Positions 16,225 through 28,767 of a stretch of 64,000 bases of DNA are shown in pieces. The position numbers and the translations under genes were made by a program. Positions within the stretch are counted from its first letter, which is position 1; each line of letters opens with the position of its first letter. This DNA comes from Denitratimonas tolerans (GTDB lineage Bacteria; Pseudomonadota; Gammaproteobacteria; Xanthomonadales; Xanthomonadaceae). The DNA lies in assembly GCF_037203605.1 (NCBI RefSeq), contig NZ_JBBDHC010000002.1, positions 1-64,000 of the forward strand, read 5' to 3'. A model generated the notes under the pieces. The model was not told where the DNA came from and made no database searches. It worked only from the letters and a program-made list of their open reading frames with translations.

Positions 16225-18135
16225 TTACTTGTTGTCGCCTTTGACTTCCGTGAACTCGGCATCGACCACATCCTCGTTGCCGCCCGCCGGAGCTTCGGGC
16301 TGTGCGCCGCCTGCGCCGGCCTGTGCGGCGGCGAAGAGCGACTGCGAGGCGTCTTCCAGGGTGCGGGTGCGCGCCTCGATCTGGGTCTTGTCGTCACCCT
16401 TGGCGACGCCGTCGAGATCGGCGATGGCGGCCTCGACGCGGCCGATCACGTCGCCCGGCACCTTGCTGCCGTGCTCCTTGATCGCGTTGCGCGCGGCGTG
16501 CAGCACGGCGTCGGCCTTGTTGCGCGCGTTGACCAGTTCGTGGAACTTCTGGTCTTCCTCGCGGTTGAGCTCGGCGTCGCGCACCATCTTCTGGATCTCC
16601 TCCTCGGACAGGCCGGAGCCCGCCTTGATCTCGATCTTCTGCTCCTTGCCGGTCTTCTTGTCCTTGGCCGAGACGTGCAGGATGCCGTTGGCGTCGATGT
16701 CGAAGGTGACGTCGATCTGCGGCATGCCGCGCGGCGCGGGTTCGATGCCGGCGAGGTCGAACTTGGCCAGCGACTTGTTGTAGCGGGCCTGCTCGCGCTC
16801 GCCCTGCAAGACGTGCACGGTGACCGCGGTCTGGTTGTCGTCGGCGGTGGAAAAGGTCTGCGAGGCCTTGGTCGGGATCGTGGTGTTCTTCTCGATCAGC
16901 TTGGTGAACACGCCGCCCATGGTCTCGATACCGAGCGAAAGCGGGGTCACGTCGAGCAGCAGCACGTCCTTCACGTCGCCGGCCAGCACGCCGCCCTGCA
17001 CCGCTGCGCCCATGGCCACGGCCTCGTCCGGGTTGACGTCCTTCTTGGGCTCCTTGCCGAAGAACTCGGCCACCGCCGCCTGCACCTTAGGCATGCGGGT
17101 CTGGCCGCCGACCAGGAGCACGTCGTGGATGTCGGACACGCGCAGGCCGGCGTCCTTGAGCGCGGTGCGGCAGGGCTCGATGGTGCGCTTGACCAGCTCG
17201 TCCACGAGGGCTTCGAGCTTGGCGCGGGTGAGCTTGATCGCCAGGTGCTTGGGGCCGGAGGCATCCGCCGTGATGTAGGGCAGGTTCACTTCGGTCTGCT
17301 GCGCGCTGGAAAGCTCGATCTTGGCGCGCTCGGCGGCGTCCTTGAGGCGCTGCAGGGCGAGCGGGTCCTTGCGCAGATCCAGGCCCTGATCCTTCTGGAA
17401 CTCTTCCACCAGATACTCGATCACGCGGTTGTCGAAGTCCTCGCCGCCCAGGAAGGTGTCGCCGTTGGTGGCCAGCACCTCGAACTGCTTTTCGCCGTCG
17501 ATCGAGGCGATCTCGATGATGGAGACGTCGAAGGTGCCGCCGCCCAGGTCGTACACCGCCACCTTGCGGTCGCCGCCGGCGGACTTGTCCAGGCCATAGG
17601 CCAGTGCCGCCGCGGTCGGCTCGTTGATGATGCGCTTGACGTCGAGGCCAGCGATGCGGCCGGCGTCCTTGGTCGCCTGGCGCTGGGAATCGTTGAAGTA
17701 GGCCGGCACGGTGATGACGGCCTCGGTGATGGTCTCACCCAGGAAGTCCTCGGCGGTCTTCTTCATCTTGGACAGCACTTCGGCGGAAATCTGCTGCGGC
17801 GCCATCTTCTTGCCGTCGGCGCTCTGCACCCAGGCATCGCCGTTGTCGTGCGCGACGATGCCGTAGGGCACGTGGCTGATGTCCTTCTGCACCTCGGCGT
17901 CGGTGAACTTGCGCCCGATCAGGCGCTTGACCGCATAGAAGGTGTTCTTCGGATTGGTGACCGCCTGGCGCTTGGCCGCCGCGCCCACCAGCACCTCGCC
18001 ATCCTTGGTGTAGGCCACGATGGACGGGGTGGTGCGGTCGCCCTCGGCGTTCTCGATGATGCGGCCCTTGCCGCCTTCCATGATCGCCACGCAGCTGTTG
18101 GTCGTGCCCAGGTCGATGCCGATGATCTTGCCCAT
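16225..18135 (-). CDS. dnaK: Molecular chaperone DnaK
   Basis: Hsp70 ATP-dependent chaperone. 636 aa. The N-terminal ATPase domain begins MGKIIGIDLGTTNSCVA, with further signatures VYDLGGGTFDVSI and VLLVGGQTRMP. The substrate-binding domain follows the linker DVKDVLLLDVTPLSLG, and the C-terminus ends with EFTEVKGDNK, close to the EEVKD tail of other Gram-negatives. Preceded by its own heat-shock-type promoter (18189-18216) as well as being downstream of hrcA and grpE. Confidence 0.98.
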   Translation of the reverse strand: MGKIIGIDLGTTNSCVAIMEGGKGRIIENAEGDRTTPSIVAYTKDGEVLVGAAAKRQAVTNPKNTFYAVKRLIGRKFTDAEVQKDISHVPYGIVAHDNGDAWVQSADGKKMAPQQISAEVLSKMKKTAEDFLGETITEAVITVPAYFNDSQRQATKDAGRIAGLDVKRIINEPTAAALAYGLDKSAGGDRKVAVYDLGGGTFDVSIIEIASIDGEKQFEVLATNGDTFLGGEDFDNRVIEYLVEEFQKDQGLDLRKDPLALQRLKDAAERAKIELSSAQQTEVNLPYITADASGPKHLAIKLTRAKLEALVDELVKRTIEPCRTALKDAGLRVSDIHDVLLVGGQTRMPKVQAAVAEFFGKEPKKDVNPDEAVAMGAAVQGGVLAGDVKDVLLLDVTPLSLGIETMGGVFTKLIEKNTTIPTKASQTFSTADDNQTAVTVHVLQGEREQARYNKSLAKFDLAGIEPAPRGMPQIDVTFDIDANGILHVSAKDKKTGKEQKIEIKAGSGLSEEEIQKMVRDAELNREEDQKFHELVNARNKADAVLHAARNAIKEHGSKVPGDVIGRVEAAIADLDGVAKGDDKTQIEARTRTLEDASQSLFAAAQAGAGGAQPEAPAGGNEDVVDAEFTEVKGDNK

Positions 18136-18188
18136 GATGTGTTTCCTCCGGAAAGTTGTCTTCGGTCATGCGACCGGGATTGAGCCGT

Positions 18189-18216
18189 ATGTAGGGGTTT
18201 TGTCCGCCGCTTCAAG
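18189..18216 (-). promoter_or_regulatory. Sigma-32 (RpoH)-type promoter of dnaK
   Basis: On the minus strand CTTGAA (18211-18216) is followed, after 13 bases, by CCCCTACAT (18189-18197). Both halves match the heat-shock consensus CTTGAAA and CCCCATNT closely, at a proper spacing, about 55 bases before the dnaK ATG. It would let dnaK-dnaJ respond to heat separately from hrcA-grpE. Confidence 0.8.
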
Positions 18217-18258
18217 GGCCGGTGCGCGGAAATCGCTTCCGGCCGGTGCGCCGATGCC

Positions 18259-18765
18259 CTATTCGGCGGCGACCACCACCAGCGCCGGGCGAAGCAGGCG
18301 GTCGTTGAGCACATAGCCCTTCTGGTAGACCTGCACCACGCTGCCCGGCGCGTGTGCTTCCGAGGCCGCCACGCTCATCGCCTGGTGCCGCTCGGGATCG
18401 AAGGCCTGCCCGGCCGGGTCGACCACCTGCAGGCCGTTGGCCTCGGCCACGCGGGTGAGCTGGCGCAGGGTCAGTTCCACGCCCTCGCGCAGGCTTCCGG
18501 CCTCGCCGTTGGCGGCAAGCCCCGCCTCCAGGCTGTCGAACACGGGCAGCAGTTCGGCCAGGAGCTTTTCATTGGCGAACCTGCGCGCCTGCTCGGCTTC
18601 CCGCAGCAGGCGCCGACGCTGGTTCTCCAGCTCGGCGCGGTCGCGCAGCTGCTCGTCGCGCGCCTGACCCAACTCCTGCTCCAGCGCCTCGATCCGCAGC
18701 GCCAGGTCGTCGGGATTGTCCGGAAGATCCTGCGCGGTCGCGTCCGGGTGGTGGTGTGTCGTCAT
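18259..18765 (-). CDS. grpE: Nucleotide exchange factor GrpE
   Basis: Homodimeric ADP-release factor for DnaK. 168 aa from the ATG at 18763-18765, preceded by GGAGAG; the in-frame extension upstream is not GrpE-like. A long N-terminal coiled coil (about 20-75, RIEALEQELGQARDEQLRDR) leads to the beta-wing domain with AFDPERHQAMSV and VYQKGYVLNDRLLRPALVVV. Order hrcA-grpE-dnaK-dnaJ is kept. Confidence 0.96.
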   Translation of the reverse strand: MTTHHHPDATAQDLPDNPDDLALRIEALEQELGQARDEQLRDRAELENQRRRLLREAEQARRFANEKLLAELLPVFDSLEAGLAANGEAGSLREGVELTLRQLTRVAEANGLQVVDPAGQAFDPERHQAMSVAASEAHAPGSVVQVYQKGYVLNDRLLRPALVVVAAE

Positions 18766-18849
18766 CGGAATCTCTCCGTGGGTAACGGCAATCGGAAGGA
18801 AAAGAAGGCAGCCGGCGCGCGCAAGCACGCCGGCGGCACACTCAGGGGC

Positions 18850-19893
18850 TTATTGGGCCTGCCCGGCGCGATTCAAGGCCGCGCCCAGCACGTTGGCGGT
18901 CGCCTGCACCATCGGAATGACCCGGTCGTAGGCCATGCGGGTGGGGCCGATCACGCCCAGCACGCCCAGCACGCGGCCGTCCACGCCGTAGGGCGCGGTC
19001 ACCACCGAGCACTGTCCGAGCGGCGCCACGCCGCTTTCCTCACCGATGAACAGCCGCACGCCCTGGGCGTGGGCGCAGCCTTCCAGCAGCTGCAGGAGTT
19101 CCTTCTTGCGCGAAAACGCCTCGAACAGGTCACGCAACCGGTCCAGATCGGAAAGATCCTGCACGCCCATGAGCTGGGTCTGGCCGGCCACCAGCATGTC
19201 GTCCTCGCCCACTTCGGCAAAGGCTCCTTCGGCGACATCGGCGACCACGGTCAGCAGGCGATCGACCTCGCTGCGCGCCTCGGCCAGCTCGGCACGAAGG
19301 CGCTGCCGGATCGCGGGCAGCGGCAGCCCGGCGAAATGCTGATTCAGATAATTCGCGGTGCGCTCCAGCTCGGCCGGCGAATACGGGCGGCGGGTGTGGA
19401 CGATGCGGTTCTGCACCTCGTTGTCGGTGAACACCAGGATCACCAGCACCCGCTCGGGATCGAGCGTCACGAAATCGATGTGGCGCAGCGCGAACTGGTC
19501 GCGCCGCGGCACCGTCACCATGCCGACGAAGTGGGTCATGGCCGAAAGCAGCTCGGAGACCTTGCTGATCAGGCCGTGGGTGCCCAGCTGCGGCGTCAGG
19601 CGCTGGCCGATCTGCGCCATCTGGGCCTCATCCAGCGGCTCGACCTGCAGCAGGCTGTCGACGAACAGGCGATAGCCCTGCGCGGTCGGCACGCGCCCGG
19701 CCGAAGTGTGCGGGGTGGCGACCAGACCCACGTCCTCCAGATCGGCCATGACGTTGCGGATCGTGGCCGGGGAAATGTCGAGTCCCGCGGATTTGGACAG
19801 GGTGCGCGAGCCGACCGGCACCCCGTCGCGGATGTACTGCGCGATCAGGGTCTGCAGGAGATGGCGGGAGCGGGCGTCGAGCGACAGGTTCAC
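18850..19893 (-). CDS. hrcA: Heat-inducible transcription repressor HrcA
   Basis: Represses class I heat-shock genes by binding CIRCE inverted repeats; its activity depends on GroEL. 347 aa from the GTG at 19891-19893. A TTG start 57 bases upstream is in frame but would lie upstream of the -10 element found here, so it was not used. The winged-helix domain contains GVPVGSRTLSK and SPATIRNVMADLEDVGLV followed by HTSAGRVPTAQGYR. The central and C-terminal domains run to LNRAGQAQ. No CIRCE copy is seen near the gene. Divergent from recN. Confidence 0.94.
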   Translation of the reverse strand: MNLSLDARSRHLLQTLIAQYIRDGVPVGSRTLSKSAGLDISPATIRNVMADLEDVGLVATPHTSAGRVPTAQGYRLFVDSLLQVEPLDEAQMAQIGQRLTPQLGTHGLISKVSELLSAMTHFVGMVTVPRRDQFALRHIDFVTLDPERVLVILVFTDNEVQNRIVHTRRPYSPAELERTANYLNQHFAGLPLPAIRQRLRAELAEARSEVDRLLTVVADVAEGAFAEVGEDDMLVAGQTQLMGVQDLSDLDRLRDLFEAFSRKKELLQLLEGCAHAQGVRLFIGEESGVAPLGQCSVVTAPYGVDGRVLGVLGVIGPTRMAYDRVIPMVQATANVLGAALNRAGQAQ

Positions 19894-19922
19894 GGCGGCG
19901 ATCGTAGAAGATTTCCCGCTAG

Positions 19923-19951
19923 ATGTGGGGACGCGGACGCGGTTCGACAAG
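19923..19951 (-). promoter_or_regulatory. Sigma-32 (RpoH)-type promoter of hrcA
   Basis: On the minus strand CTTGTCG (19945-19951), a 14-base spacer, then CCCCACAT (19923-19930), matching the heat-shock consensus at CTTG and CCCCA. The predicted start lies about 20-25 bases before the hrcA GTG. Weaker than the dnaK site. Confidence 0.6.
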
Positions 19952-19953
19952 CG

Positions 19954-19982
19954 TTGGCGGACGCCGCCGCCCGTGCTAGCGT
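19954..19982 (+). promoter_or_regulatory. Candidate promoter of recN
   Basis: TTGGCG (19954-19959), 17 bases, then TAGCGT (19977-19982) with an extended TGC just before it. It begins three bases from the divergent hrcA promoter. No LexA-type operator is apparent, although recN is SOS-controlled in many bacteria. Confidence 0.4.
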
Positions 19983-20021
19983 GCGCCCGCCGCGCGGTTG
20001 CGGTGGATTGCCACTCATTTC

Positions 20022-21686
<1,665 letters not shown>

Positions 21687-21727
21687 GCGTTGCGCCGGGC
21701 GCGCGGAATCAGGCTCGAATCAACATG

Positions 21728-21756
21728 AAAAAAAGCGGGCCAAAGCCCGCTTTTTT
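21728..21756. terminator. Bidirectional intrinsic terminator
   Basis: Stem AGCGGGC/GCCCGCT around a CAAA loop, preceded by seven A (21728-21734) and followed by six T, so it is active on both strands. It lies between convergent recN and pnp. Confidence 0.92.
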
Positions 21757-21779
21757 CTGGTGTTTCTGTTGACGGGGAA

Positions 21780-23879
<2,100 letters not shown>

Positions 23880-23956
23880 GATCTGGATTCCTTGGACTTG
23901 CGTGTGATCCCGCGATCGCACGTGCTGCCGCGGGAGACTGGATGCAATCGCATCCG

Positions 23957-23990
23957 GAAAAACGCGCGCGGCGCATTTCTGCGCCGCGCG
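23957..23990 (-). terminator. rpsO intrinsic terminator
   Basis: An 11-bp perfect stem CGCGCGGCGCA (23965-23975) with TGCGCCGCGCG (23980-23990), loop TTTC; on the minus strand it is followed by GCGTTTTT. It sits between rpsO and pnp and probably attenuates read-through into pnp, as in E. coli. Confidence 0.85.
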
Positions 23991-24005
23991 GTTGAAACGG
24001 TTGGA

Positions 24006-24266
24006 TCAGCGGCGCAGGCCGAGACGCTCGATCAGCGTCTTGTAGCGCTCGTTGTCCTTGCTCTTGAGATAACCCAGCATGCTGCGGCGCTGGTTGACCA
24101 GCATCAGCAGGCCGCGGCGGCTGTGGTGGTCCTGCTTGTGGACCTTGAAGTGCTCGGTGAGCATTTCGATGCGGGCCGACAGCAGGGCAACCTGCACTTC
24201 GGGCGAGCCGGTATCGTTGGCGCTGCGCTTGTAGTCGTTGATGATTTTTGCGGTGTCGATGGACAT
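24006..24266 (-). CDS. rpsO: 30S ribosomal protein S15
   Basis: 86 aa from the ATG at 24264-24266 with GAGG upstream. It binds 16S rRNA helices 20-22 early in small-subunit assembly. The four-helix S15 pattern is clear: DTGSPEVQVALLSARI, LTEHFKVHKQDHHSRRGLL and RRSMLGYLKSKD. Paired with pnp downstream; the promoter is at 24390-24419. Confidence 0.98.
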   Translation of the reverse strand: MSIDTAKIINDYKRSANDTGSPEVQVALLSARIEMLTEHFKVHKQDHHSRRGLLMLVNQRRSMLGYLKSKDNERYKTLIERLGLRR

Positions 24267-24389
24267 GGTGACCTCGTTGACGCGGGACCTGCAGGAACGC
24301 CGGCATCCACCGTACGCACCGCCTGATCCGCCAGGAAAGATCCGCCGCGCGGCGGGAAATGAAGGGCCTTGCGCAAACAAAGCCGCGGA

Positions 24390-24419
24390 ATTATAGCGAC
24401 GAACCGGGGCCGGCCTCAA
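24390..24419 (-). promoter_or_regulatory. Sigma-70 promoter of rpsO
   Basis: On the minus strand TTGAGG (24414-24419), an 18-base spacer and a perfect -10 TATAAT (24390-24395). It leaves a 5' leader of roughly 115 bases before the rpsO ATG, room for the autoregulatory structure known for S15. Confidence 0.82.
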
Positions 24420-24578
24420 GCGGCGATCGCCTTGGCGGTCGCGTCGAGGCCCAAACCGCGGGCCGCTCCCCTTCCCCGAGCGGCCCGCTGGGGCCTCGTG
24501 CCGCCCTCCCGACCCCGGCCCGCCGGCTGACGCGCGGGCTCGGACGCGCAGGCTCTTGCCTTCCGTACGCGCTGCCGG

Positions 24579-24773
24579 CCGCAGCAGGGCCAGCAGGGGC
24601 CATGCCGCATCGAAGAGCAGGAGGGGCGCGACATAGCGCAGGAGCTCGTCGACCCGCCCGGCATCGAACAACCTCCCACCGAGCGTCGGCCCCGCCTCTA
24701 CCTGGAACTCGTTGACGCCACGACGCGCAAGCTCCGCGAGCACCGCTCCGAGGTCCAGTCCACCCGCGCCCGG
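24579..24773 (-). pseudogene. Fragment of the RibD reductase domain
   Basis: The minus strand reads LAELARRGVNEFQVEAGPT then LGGRLFDAGRVDELLRYVAP. This is the NADPH-dependent reductase part of RibD (riboflavin synthesis), whose relatives have LAxRGINxxxVEAGPTL and GLVDELxxYxAP. Only about 65 codons are recognisable. A TAG precedes them at 24774-24776, the deaminase domain is missing and the downstream part degenerates into low-complexity GC-rich sequence. It lies upstream of the rpsO promoter and overlaps the end of the lipoprotein reading frame, so it looks like a leftover of a rearrangement. An intact ribD would be elsewhere. Confidence 0.65.
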
Positions 24774-25075
24774 CTAGTCCCCACGCGCGCGAAGCGCTGC
24801 ACGAATTCCGCGTCCGCATCAAGCATCGCCCGCAGCAATGCCAGGCGGTCGGGCACCGTGTCCGCATCGCCGATGTAGGTCAGGTTCGCCATGCGTCCGA
24901 ACTTCGGATCGCGCCAGATGTGCTTGCGTCCCTCAGGCCGCAGGTCCACTACTTCCACCTTGCCGCTTGCTGCCGGTATGGTGCCGAGGCGGATGCCGAG
25001 CGAGGGCACGGCGCAACCGCCAAGGAGCAGCGTTGCAACTGCCACGAAGCTTGCGTAGGTCACGGGTTTCGACAT
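24698..25075 (-). CDS. Small lipoprotein, possibly 3'-truncated
   Basis: 125 aa from the ATG at 25073-25075, preceded by a strong AAGGAGG. Signal peptide with lipobox LLGGC (Cys about residue 21), so probably an outer- or inner-membrane lipoprotein. The mature part includes KVEVVDLRPEGRKHIWRDP and a stretch starting DTVPDRLALLRAMLD. The last 25 or so residues (VGTSRARVDWTSERCSRS...) are read from the ribD fragment in another frame, so the native C-terminus was probably lost and replaced. I do not recognise the family. Confidence 0.65.
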   Translation of the reverse strand: MSKPVTYASFVAVATLLLGGCAVPSLGIRLGTIPAASGKVEVVDLRPEGRKHIWRDPKFGRMANLTYIGDADTVPDRLALLRAMLDADAEFVQRFARVGTSRARVDWTSERCSRSLRVVASTSSR

Positions 25076-25432
25076 CGGTCCATCCTCCTTGCAGGAGCCC
25101 GACCGGCCGACGCCGCCCAAGCCGGAGTATAGGAAATTCAACCGCCCATTCTGCATCACCTGCGAAGCAGTCGGCGACGATGCGAGGCCGGTTTCCGGCG
25201 CTCGGGAGGGGGGGCGTAGTGTAGCGGGCGCGGGGGCGGCGAACATCCGTTTGCGCAGGCGGGGCGACGGCAGCTTTTGCGTCGTTTCCGGCGTGCGGGC
25301 GTACGCCTTCCTGCGGAGCCGTTGCCGCATGGGTGGGATTGCGCGGCGGACGCGAACATAGACCAGACCCGCGCTGGCCGCTGCTCGCGGCGCGATGACA
25401 GCATGGAACCGCGACCACGGTGGCGCTGCCTG
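25076..25432. other. Intergenic stretch without gene
   Basis: 357 bp between the kinase stop and the lipoprotein start. It holds the lipoprotein ribosome site and a possible -10 TATACT on the minus strand (25125-25130) without a good -35. The remainder is GC-rich and shows no convincing reading frame, RNA gene or terminator. Confidence 0.5.
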
Positions 25433-28207
25433 CTACGGCGTCGCCGGCGGCACAGCAGCGGACGGGCGATCGGCCTCCAGGCTTGAGATCCGTGCCTGCA
25501 TGTCGGCCTGGCCCCGGGCACCGCCACTGCGCTCATGCATCAGCAGCATGGCGCGGGCATGCCCGATGCGGTTGACCAGCGGCAACGGCGAGTCCTCCCC
25601 GCCAATGACCTGATCGGCGGTCAGCAGGTGTTCGCGCCCCGCCTCATGCTGCCCGGCCAGCAATAGCACATGACCCAGTTCCGAACGCACCAGCGCACGC
25701 TCCGCGTCGTCCTCGGGCAGCAGCGCCTGCGCCAGCTCCCACGCGGCCTCGGCCTCCGGCAGCGCGGCAGCCACGTCGTCCATGCTGCGCAATACGCTGG
25801 CCAGCGAATGGCGGATATACATCGCATTGGTGCGATCGCTGGCATCCAGCGCCTCGTGCATCGCCAAGGCTTCATGCAGCAGATCATGGGCGCTGGAGAA
25901 ATCCTCCAGCAGCGCATCGACCGTCGCCAACGCCTGGACGAAGAATGCGGTAACCAGGTGCGGTCCGTCGCCATAGGCCTTGCGTGCGACTTGCAGGCCG
26001 CGCGCGAAGCGGACCCGGGCCTCGTCCAGCCGCCCCGCATCGCGCAGCAGGTTGCCGGCGGCGCCCAGTGTCATCACGTGGCGCGGGCTGTCGGGCACCA
26101 GCGTGGCCGCATAGATTTCGTCGGCGCGCAATGCATTGGCCAGTGCCGGTTCGGCCTTGCCGAGCACGCTTTGCGCGCCCGACAACACCGTCATCACCTC
26201 GCCGACCAGGTGGTGCTCCTCGCCATAGAGCGTGCGCCGGATGGCCAGCGCCTCCTCCAGCAACTGCTCGGCTTCGGCCGCGCGACCCTGGTTCAACAAT
26301 CCCGCCGCCAACCGCCACGCGGCCTCGGTGGTATCCAGATGCGGTTCCGAATAGGCCTGGCGGTAAAGCTCGTAGGCCTGCCGTGCGCCGCGCTCAGCGG
26401 CCTCGAAATCCAGCTCGGCCAGGCCGATCGCGGCCAGGTCGTTGTACAGGCCGGCGCGTCCTGTGAGGTTGTCCGGCTCCAGCAGCGGCAGGCTGAGCTG
26501 GACCAGTTCCCGCGCCTCGTCGTAGCGCCCCATGTATTCCAACACCTGCGCCATGCGGCGGTTGGCGAAGATGCGTGCGCTGCCGCGCTCGCCGGCCAGC
26601 GCCACGGCGTGCGTGGCGGCCTCCAGCGCCTCATCGAGCCGCCCCATCGCACGCAGCGAACCGGCCCGCTCGGACTGGATCGCCGCCTGCTGCACCGCCT
26701 CGATCCCGCTGTCTTCGCCCTGCGCCAGTTCCAGCGCACGATCGAACAGCGCCAGCGCGGCGGCATCCTCGCCCAGCGATACGCGAATCCGGCCAACCTG
26801 CAGATACAAGTCCACCTGCAACCGTGGGTCGCCGGTGCCCTGCAGGCGCAACCTCTCCTCGGTGGCATCCAGCAGCGCGGTCAGGCCGATGCCGGTTTCC
26901 GAGCGGGTCTTGGGATTGATCGCCTCCAGCGAATCGATCAGATAGCGGCTCGCCAGGCTGGCGCGCGCCGCTTCGCGTTCGGCCCGGTCGCGCTGTTGGC
27001 GCAGATCGGCCGCCTGCCAGGCCAGCACCGCCGCCATCGCAAGGATGGCCACACCCGCCAGGACGCCGGCCGGCAACACCACCGGATGGCGTCGCAATGC
27101 GGTACGCAGCCGATAACCCAGACTGTCCGGCCGCGCCTTCACCGGGCGGCGCTCGATGATGGCGCGAAGATCAGCCGCGAAATCGCCGGCACTGGCGTAC
27201 CGCCGGGCCGGGTCCGGATGCATCGCGCGCGCAATCACCGCATCCAGGTCGCGCGGCAAGGTACCCAGCACCCGGCTCGGCGGCTCCGGGCCTTTCTCGA
27301 TACGCGCCACCGCATCGGTGACCGAAAGCCCGGCCAGATCGAACGGCGTGCGGCCCGTAACGATGCGATACAGCGAGGCACCCAGTGAGTGGATGTCGGC
27401 CGCGACCGTCGATGCTTCACCGCGCAGGCGTTCAGGCGCGGCGTAATCAGGCGTGAGCCAGCGTGCCACCGTCGCGGTGGCGCTGGCTTCGCCGTCCTCG
27501 CCCAGCACCCGTGCGATGCCGAAATCCAGCAGCACCGGATCGCCGGCCGGCGTCACCAGCACGTTCTCCGGCTTGATGTCCAGATGCACCACCAGTTGCC
27601 GGTGCGCAGCCGCGACCGCATCGGCCACGCGCGCCACCAGCGACAGTTTCTGCACCAGCGGCTTGGCTTCCGCGTAGCGATGCAAGGCCGCACCATCGAC
27701 CCGATCCAGCACCAGGAACGGCCAACCTTCCGGCGAGCGGCCAAAATCGCGCAGGCGGCAAATGCCCGGGTGGTCCAGCCGCGCCAGCGCCAAGGCTTCA
27801 TGCCGGAAGCGTTCGGCGGCACCGGCATCGAACAACGGGATGGACAGCAGCTTGATCGCGGCGTCCTGGCGCACTCCCTCACGCACCCGCTGCGCTCCGA
27901 ACACCACGCCCATGCCGCCGCGCCCGAGCACCTCGGTCAGATGCCAGCCATCCAGTTCGCGCCCGACCAGCGCTTCGGTATCGAACAGCCCCAGCGCCGA
28001 ACGGGCGGATGCGCCGAGCTGCTCCACTTCGTCGGCATGGCGCAGATGCGCATCCAGCAGCGCCGCCAGGCGTCGCGCCATCACCGGTGTGGTTCTTGCC
28101 ATGGCACGCAGCGCGATCTCGCGCGTTGCCGCATCGCTGCCGGCCAGTTCGTCGAACCGTCGCTCCAGTTCGGCCGGATCGATGTTTCCGGATTGCGTAC
28201 CGCTCAT
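25433..28207 (-). CDS. Transmembrane Ser/Thr kinase with TPR sensor region
   Basis: 924 aa. Residues 85-355 form a Hanks-type kinase: glycine loop GRGGMG at 95-100, Lys119 in AAIKLL, catalytic loop HLDIKPEN at 208-215 (HRD-type with Leu for Arg), DFG at 228-230 and APER near 257. A juxtamembrane basic stretch precedes one membrane helix (about 376-398). The C-terminal 500 residues are helical TPR-like repeats, probably on the far side of the membrane. It overlaps an ECF sigma gene by 4 bp, an arrangement repeated in Lysobacterales and Planctomycetes, which suggests the kinase tunes that sigma factor. The downstream target is inferred, not shown. Confidence 0.92.
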   Translation of the reverse strand: MSGTQSGNIDPAELERRFDELAGSDAATREIALRAMARTTPVMARRLAALLDAHLRHADEVEQLGASARSALGLFDTEALVGRELDGWHLTEVLGRGGMGVVFGAQRVREGVRQDAAIKLLSIPLFDAGAAERFRHEALALARLDHPGICRLRDFGRSPEGWPFLVLDRVDGAALHRYAEAKPLVQKLSLVARVADAVAAAHRQLVVHLDIKPENVLVTPAGDPVLLDFGIARVLGEDGEASATATVARWLTPDYAAPERLRGEASTVAADIHSLGASLYRIVTGRTPFDLAGLSVTDAVARIEKGPEPPSRVLGTLPRDLDAVIARAMHPDPARRYASAGDFAADLRAIIERRPVKARPDSLGYRLRTALRRHPVVLPAGVLAGVAILAMAAVLAWQAADLRQQRDRAEREAARASLASRYLIDSLEAINPKTRSETGIGLTALLDATEERLRLQGTGDPRLQVDLYLQVGRIRVSLGEDAAALALFDRALELAQGEDSGIEAVQQAAIQSERAGSLRAMGRLDEALEAATHAVALAGERGSARIFANRRMAQVLEYMGRYDEARELVQLSLPLLEPDNLTGRAGLYNDLAAIGLAELDFEAAERGARQAYELYRQAYSEPHLDTTEAAWRLAAGLLNQGRAAEAEQLLEEALAIRRTLYGEEHHLVGEVMTVLSGAQSVLGKAEPALANALRADEIYAATLVPDSPRHVMTLGAAGNLLRDAGRLDEARVRFARGLQVARKAYGDGPHLVTAFFVQALATVDALLEDFSSAHDLLHEALAMHEALDASDRTNAMYIRHSLASVLRSMDDVAAALPEAEAAWELAQALLPEDDAERALVRSELGHVLLLAGQHEAGREHLLTADQVIGGEDSPLPLVNRIGHARAMLLMHERSGGARGQADMQARISSLEADRPSAAVPPATP

Positions 28208-28767
28208 GCTTCCTCCCGCATCGCATCCGCCAGCCAGGCGGTGGCGAACGTCCAGTCGCGCTTCACCGTGGCCAGGCTGATATCCAGCACTTCGCCGATC
28301 TCATCCAGCGCCAGCCCGGCAAAACAGCGCAACTGCACCACGTCTGCGTGCCGCGCGTGTTGCTGGCGAAGGCGATCCAGCGCCGCATCCAGATCCAGCA
28401 GGCGCGGATCGGTGAAGCTGGCATCGTTGGACGCCCAGCGCAGGCTGACACACTCCACACCACCGCCACGCTTGGCCGCCAGACGCTCGCGCGCCCGATC
28501 CACCAACAGGTGTCGCAGCGAAAGCGAAGCCAGCTTGAAGAAATGCGCGCGGCTGTCGGTACGCAGCGCCGACGGCTTCAGCCGCAGCCACAGCTCGTGC
28601 ACCAGATCGGTGGGCGTGGACACCGTATGCGGCTCATGCCGCAGGCGGGAGGCCGCCAACTGACGCAACTGCGCGTACACCGCCGCCGCCAGATGCGAGG
28701 CCGCCTGGCGGTCGTCCGGATCGGACTGCCAGCGCTGCAACAACAAGGTCAATGATGAATCCGGCAC
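28204..28767 (-). CDS. ECF-type RNA polymerase sigma factor (TIGR02999-like)
   Basis: 187 aa with sigma region 2 (YAQLRQLAASRLRHEP, then TPTDLVHELWLRL and RAHFFKLASLSLRHLLVDRAR) and region 4 (HADVVQLRCFAGLALDEIG followed by LDISLATVKRDWTFATAWL). The phrase pattern is that of the TIGR02999 ECF family, which typically sits beside Ser/Thr kinase-TPR genes rather than a membrane anti-sigma factor. The 4-bp overlap (ATGA) with the kinase gene implies coupled expression. No autoregulatory promoter could be recognised upstream. Confidence 0.92.
   Translation of the reverse strand: MPDSSLTLLLQRWQSDPDDRQAASHLAAAVYAQLRQLAASRLRHEPHTVSTPTDLVHELWLRLKPSALRTDSRAHFFKLASLSLRHLLVDRARERLAAKRGGGVECVSLRWASNDASFTDPRLLDLDAALDRLRQQHARHADVVQLRCFAGLALDEIGEVLDISLATVKRDWTFATAWLADAMREEA

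Noticed and set aside
16132..18183. 683-codon open frame on the plus strand
   Set aside because: Antisense to dnaK, which is unmistakable.
19894..19950. Upstream TTG start for hrcA
   Set aside because: It would place the start codon upstream of the likely -10 element, and the added residues are not conserved.
19894..20021. LexA or CIRCE operator between hrcA and recN
   Set aside because: A half-site TAGCAC is present on the minus strand, but no matching second half at the right spacing.
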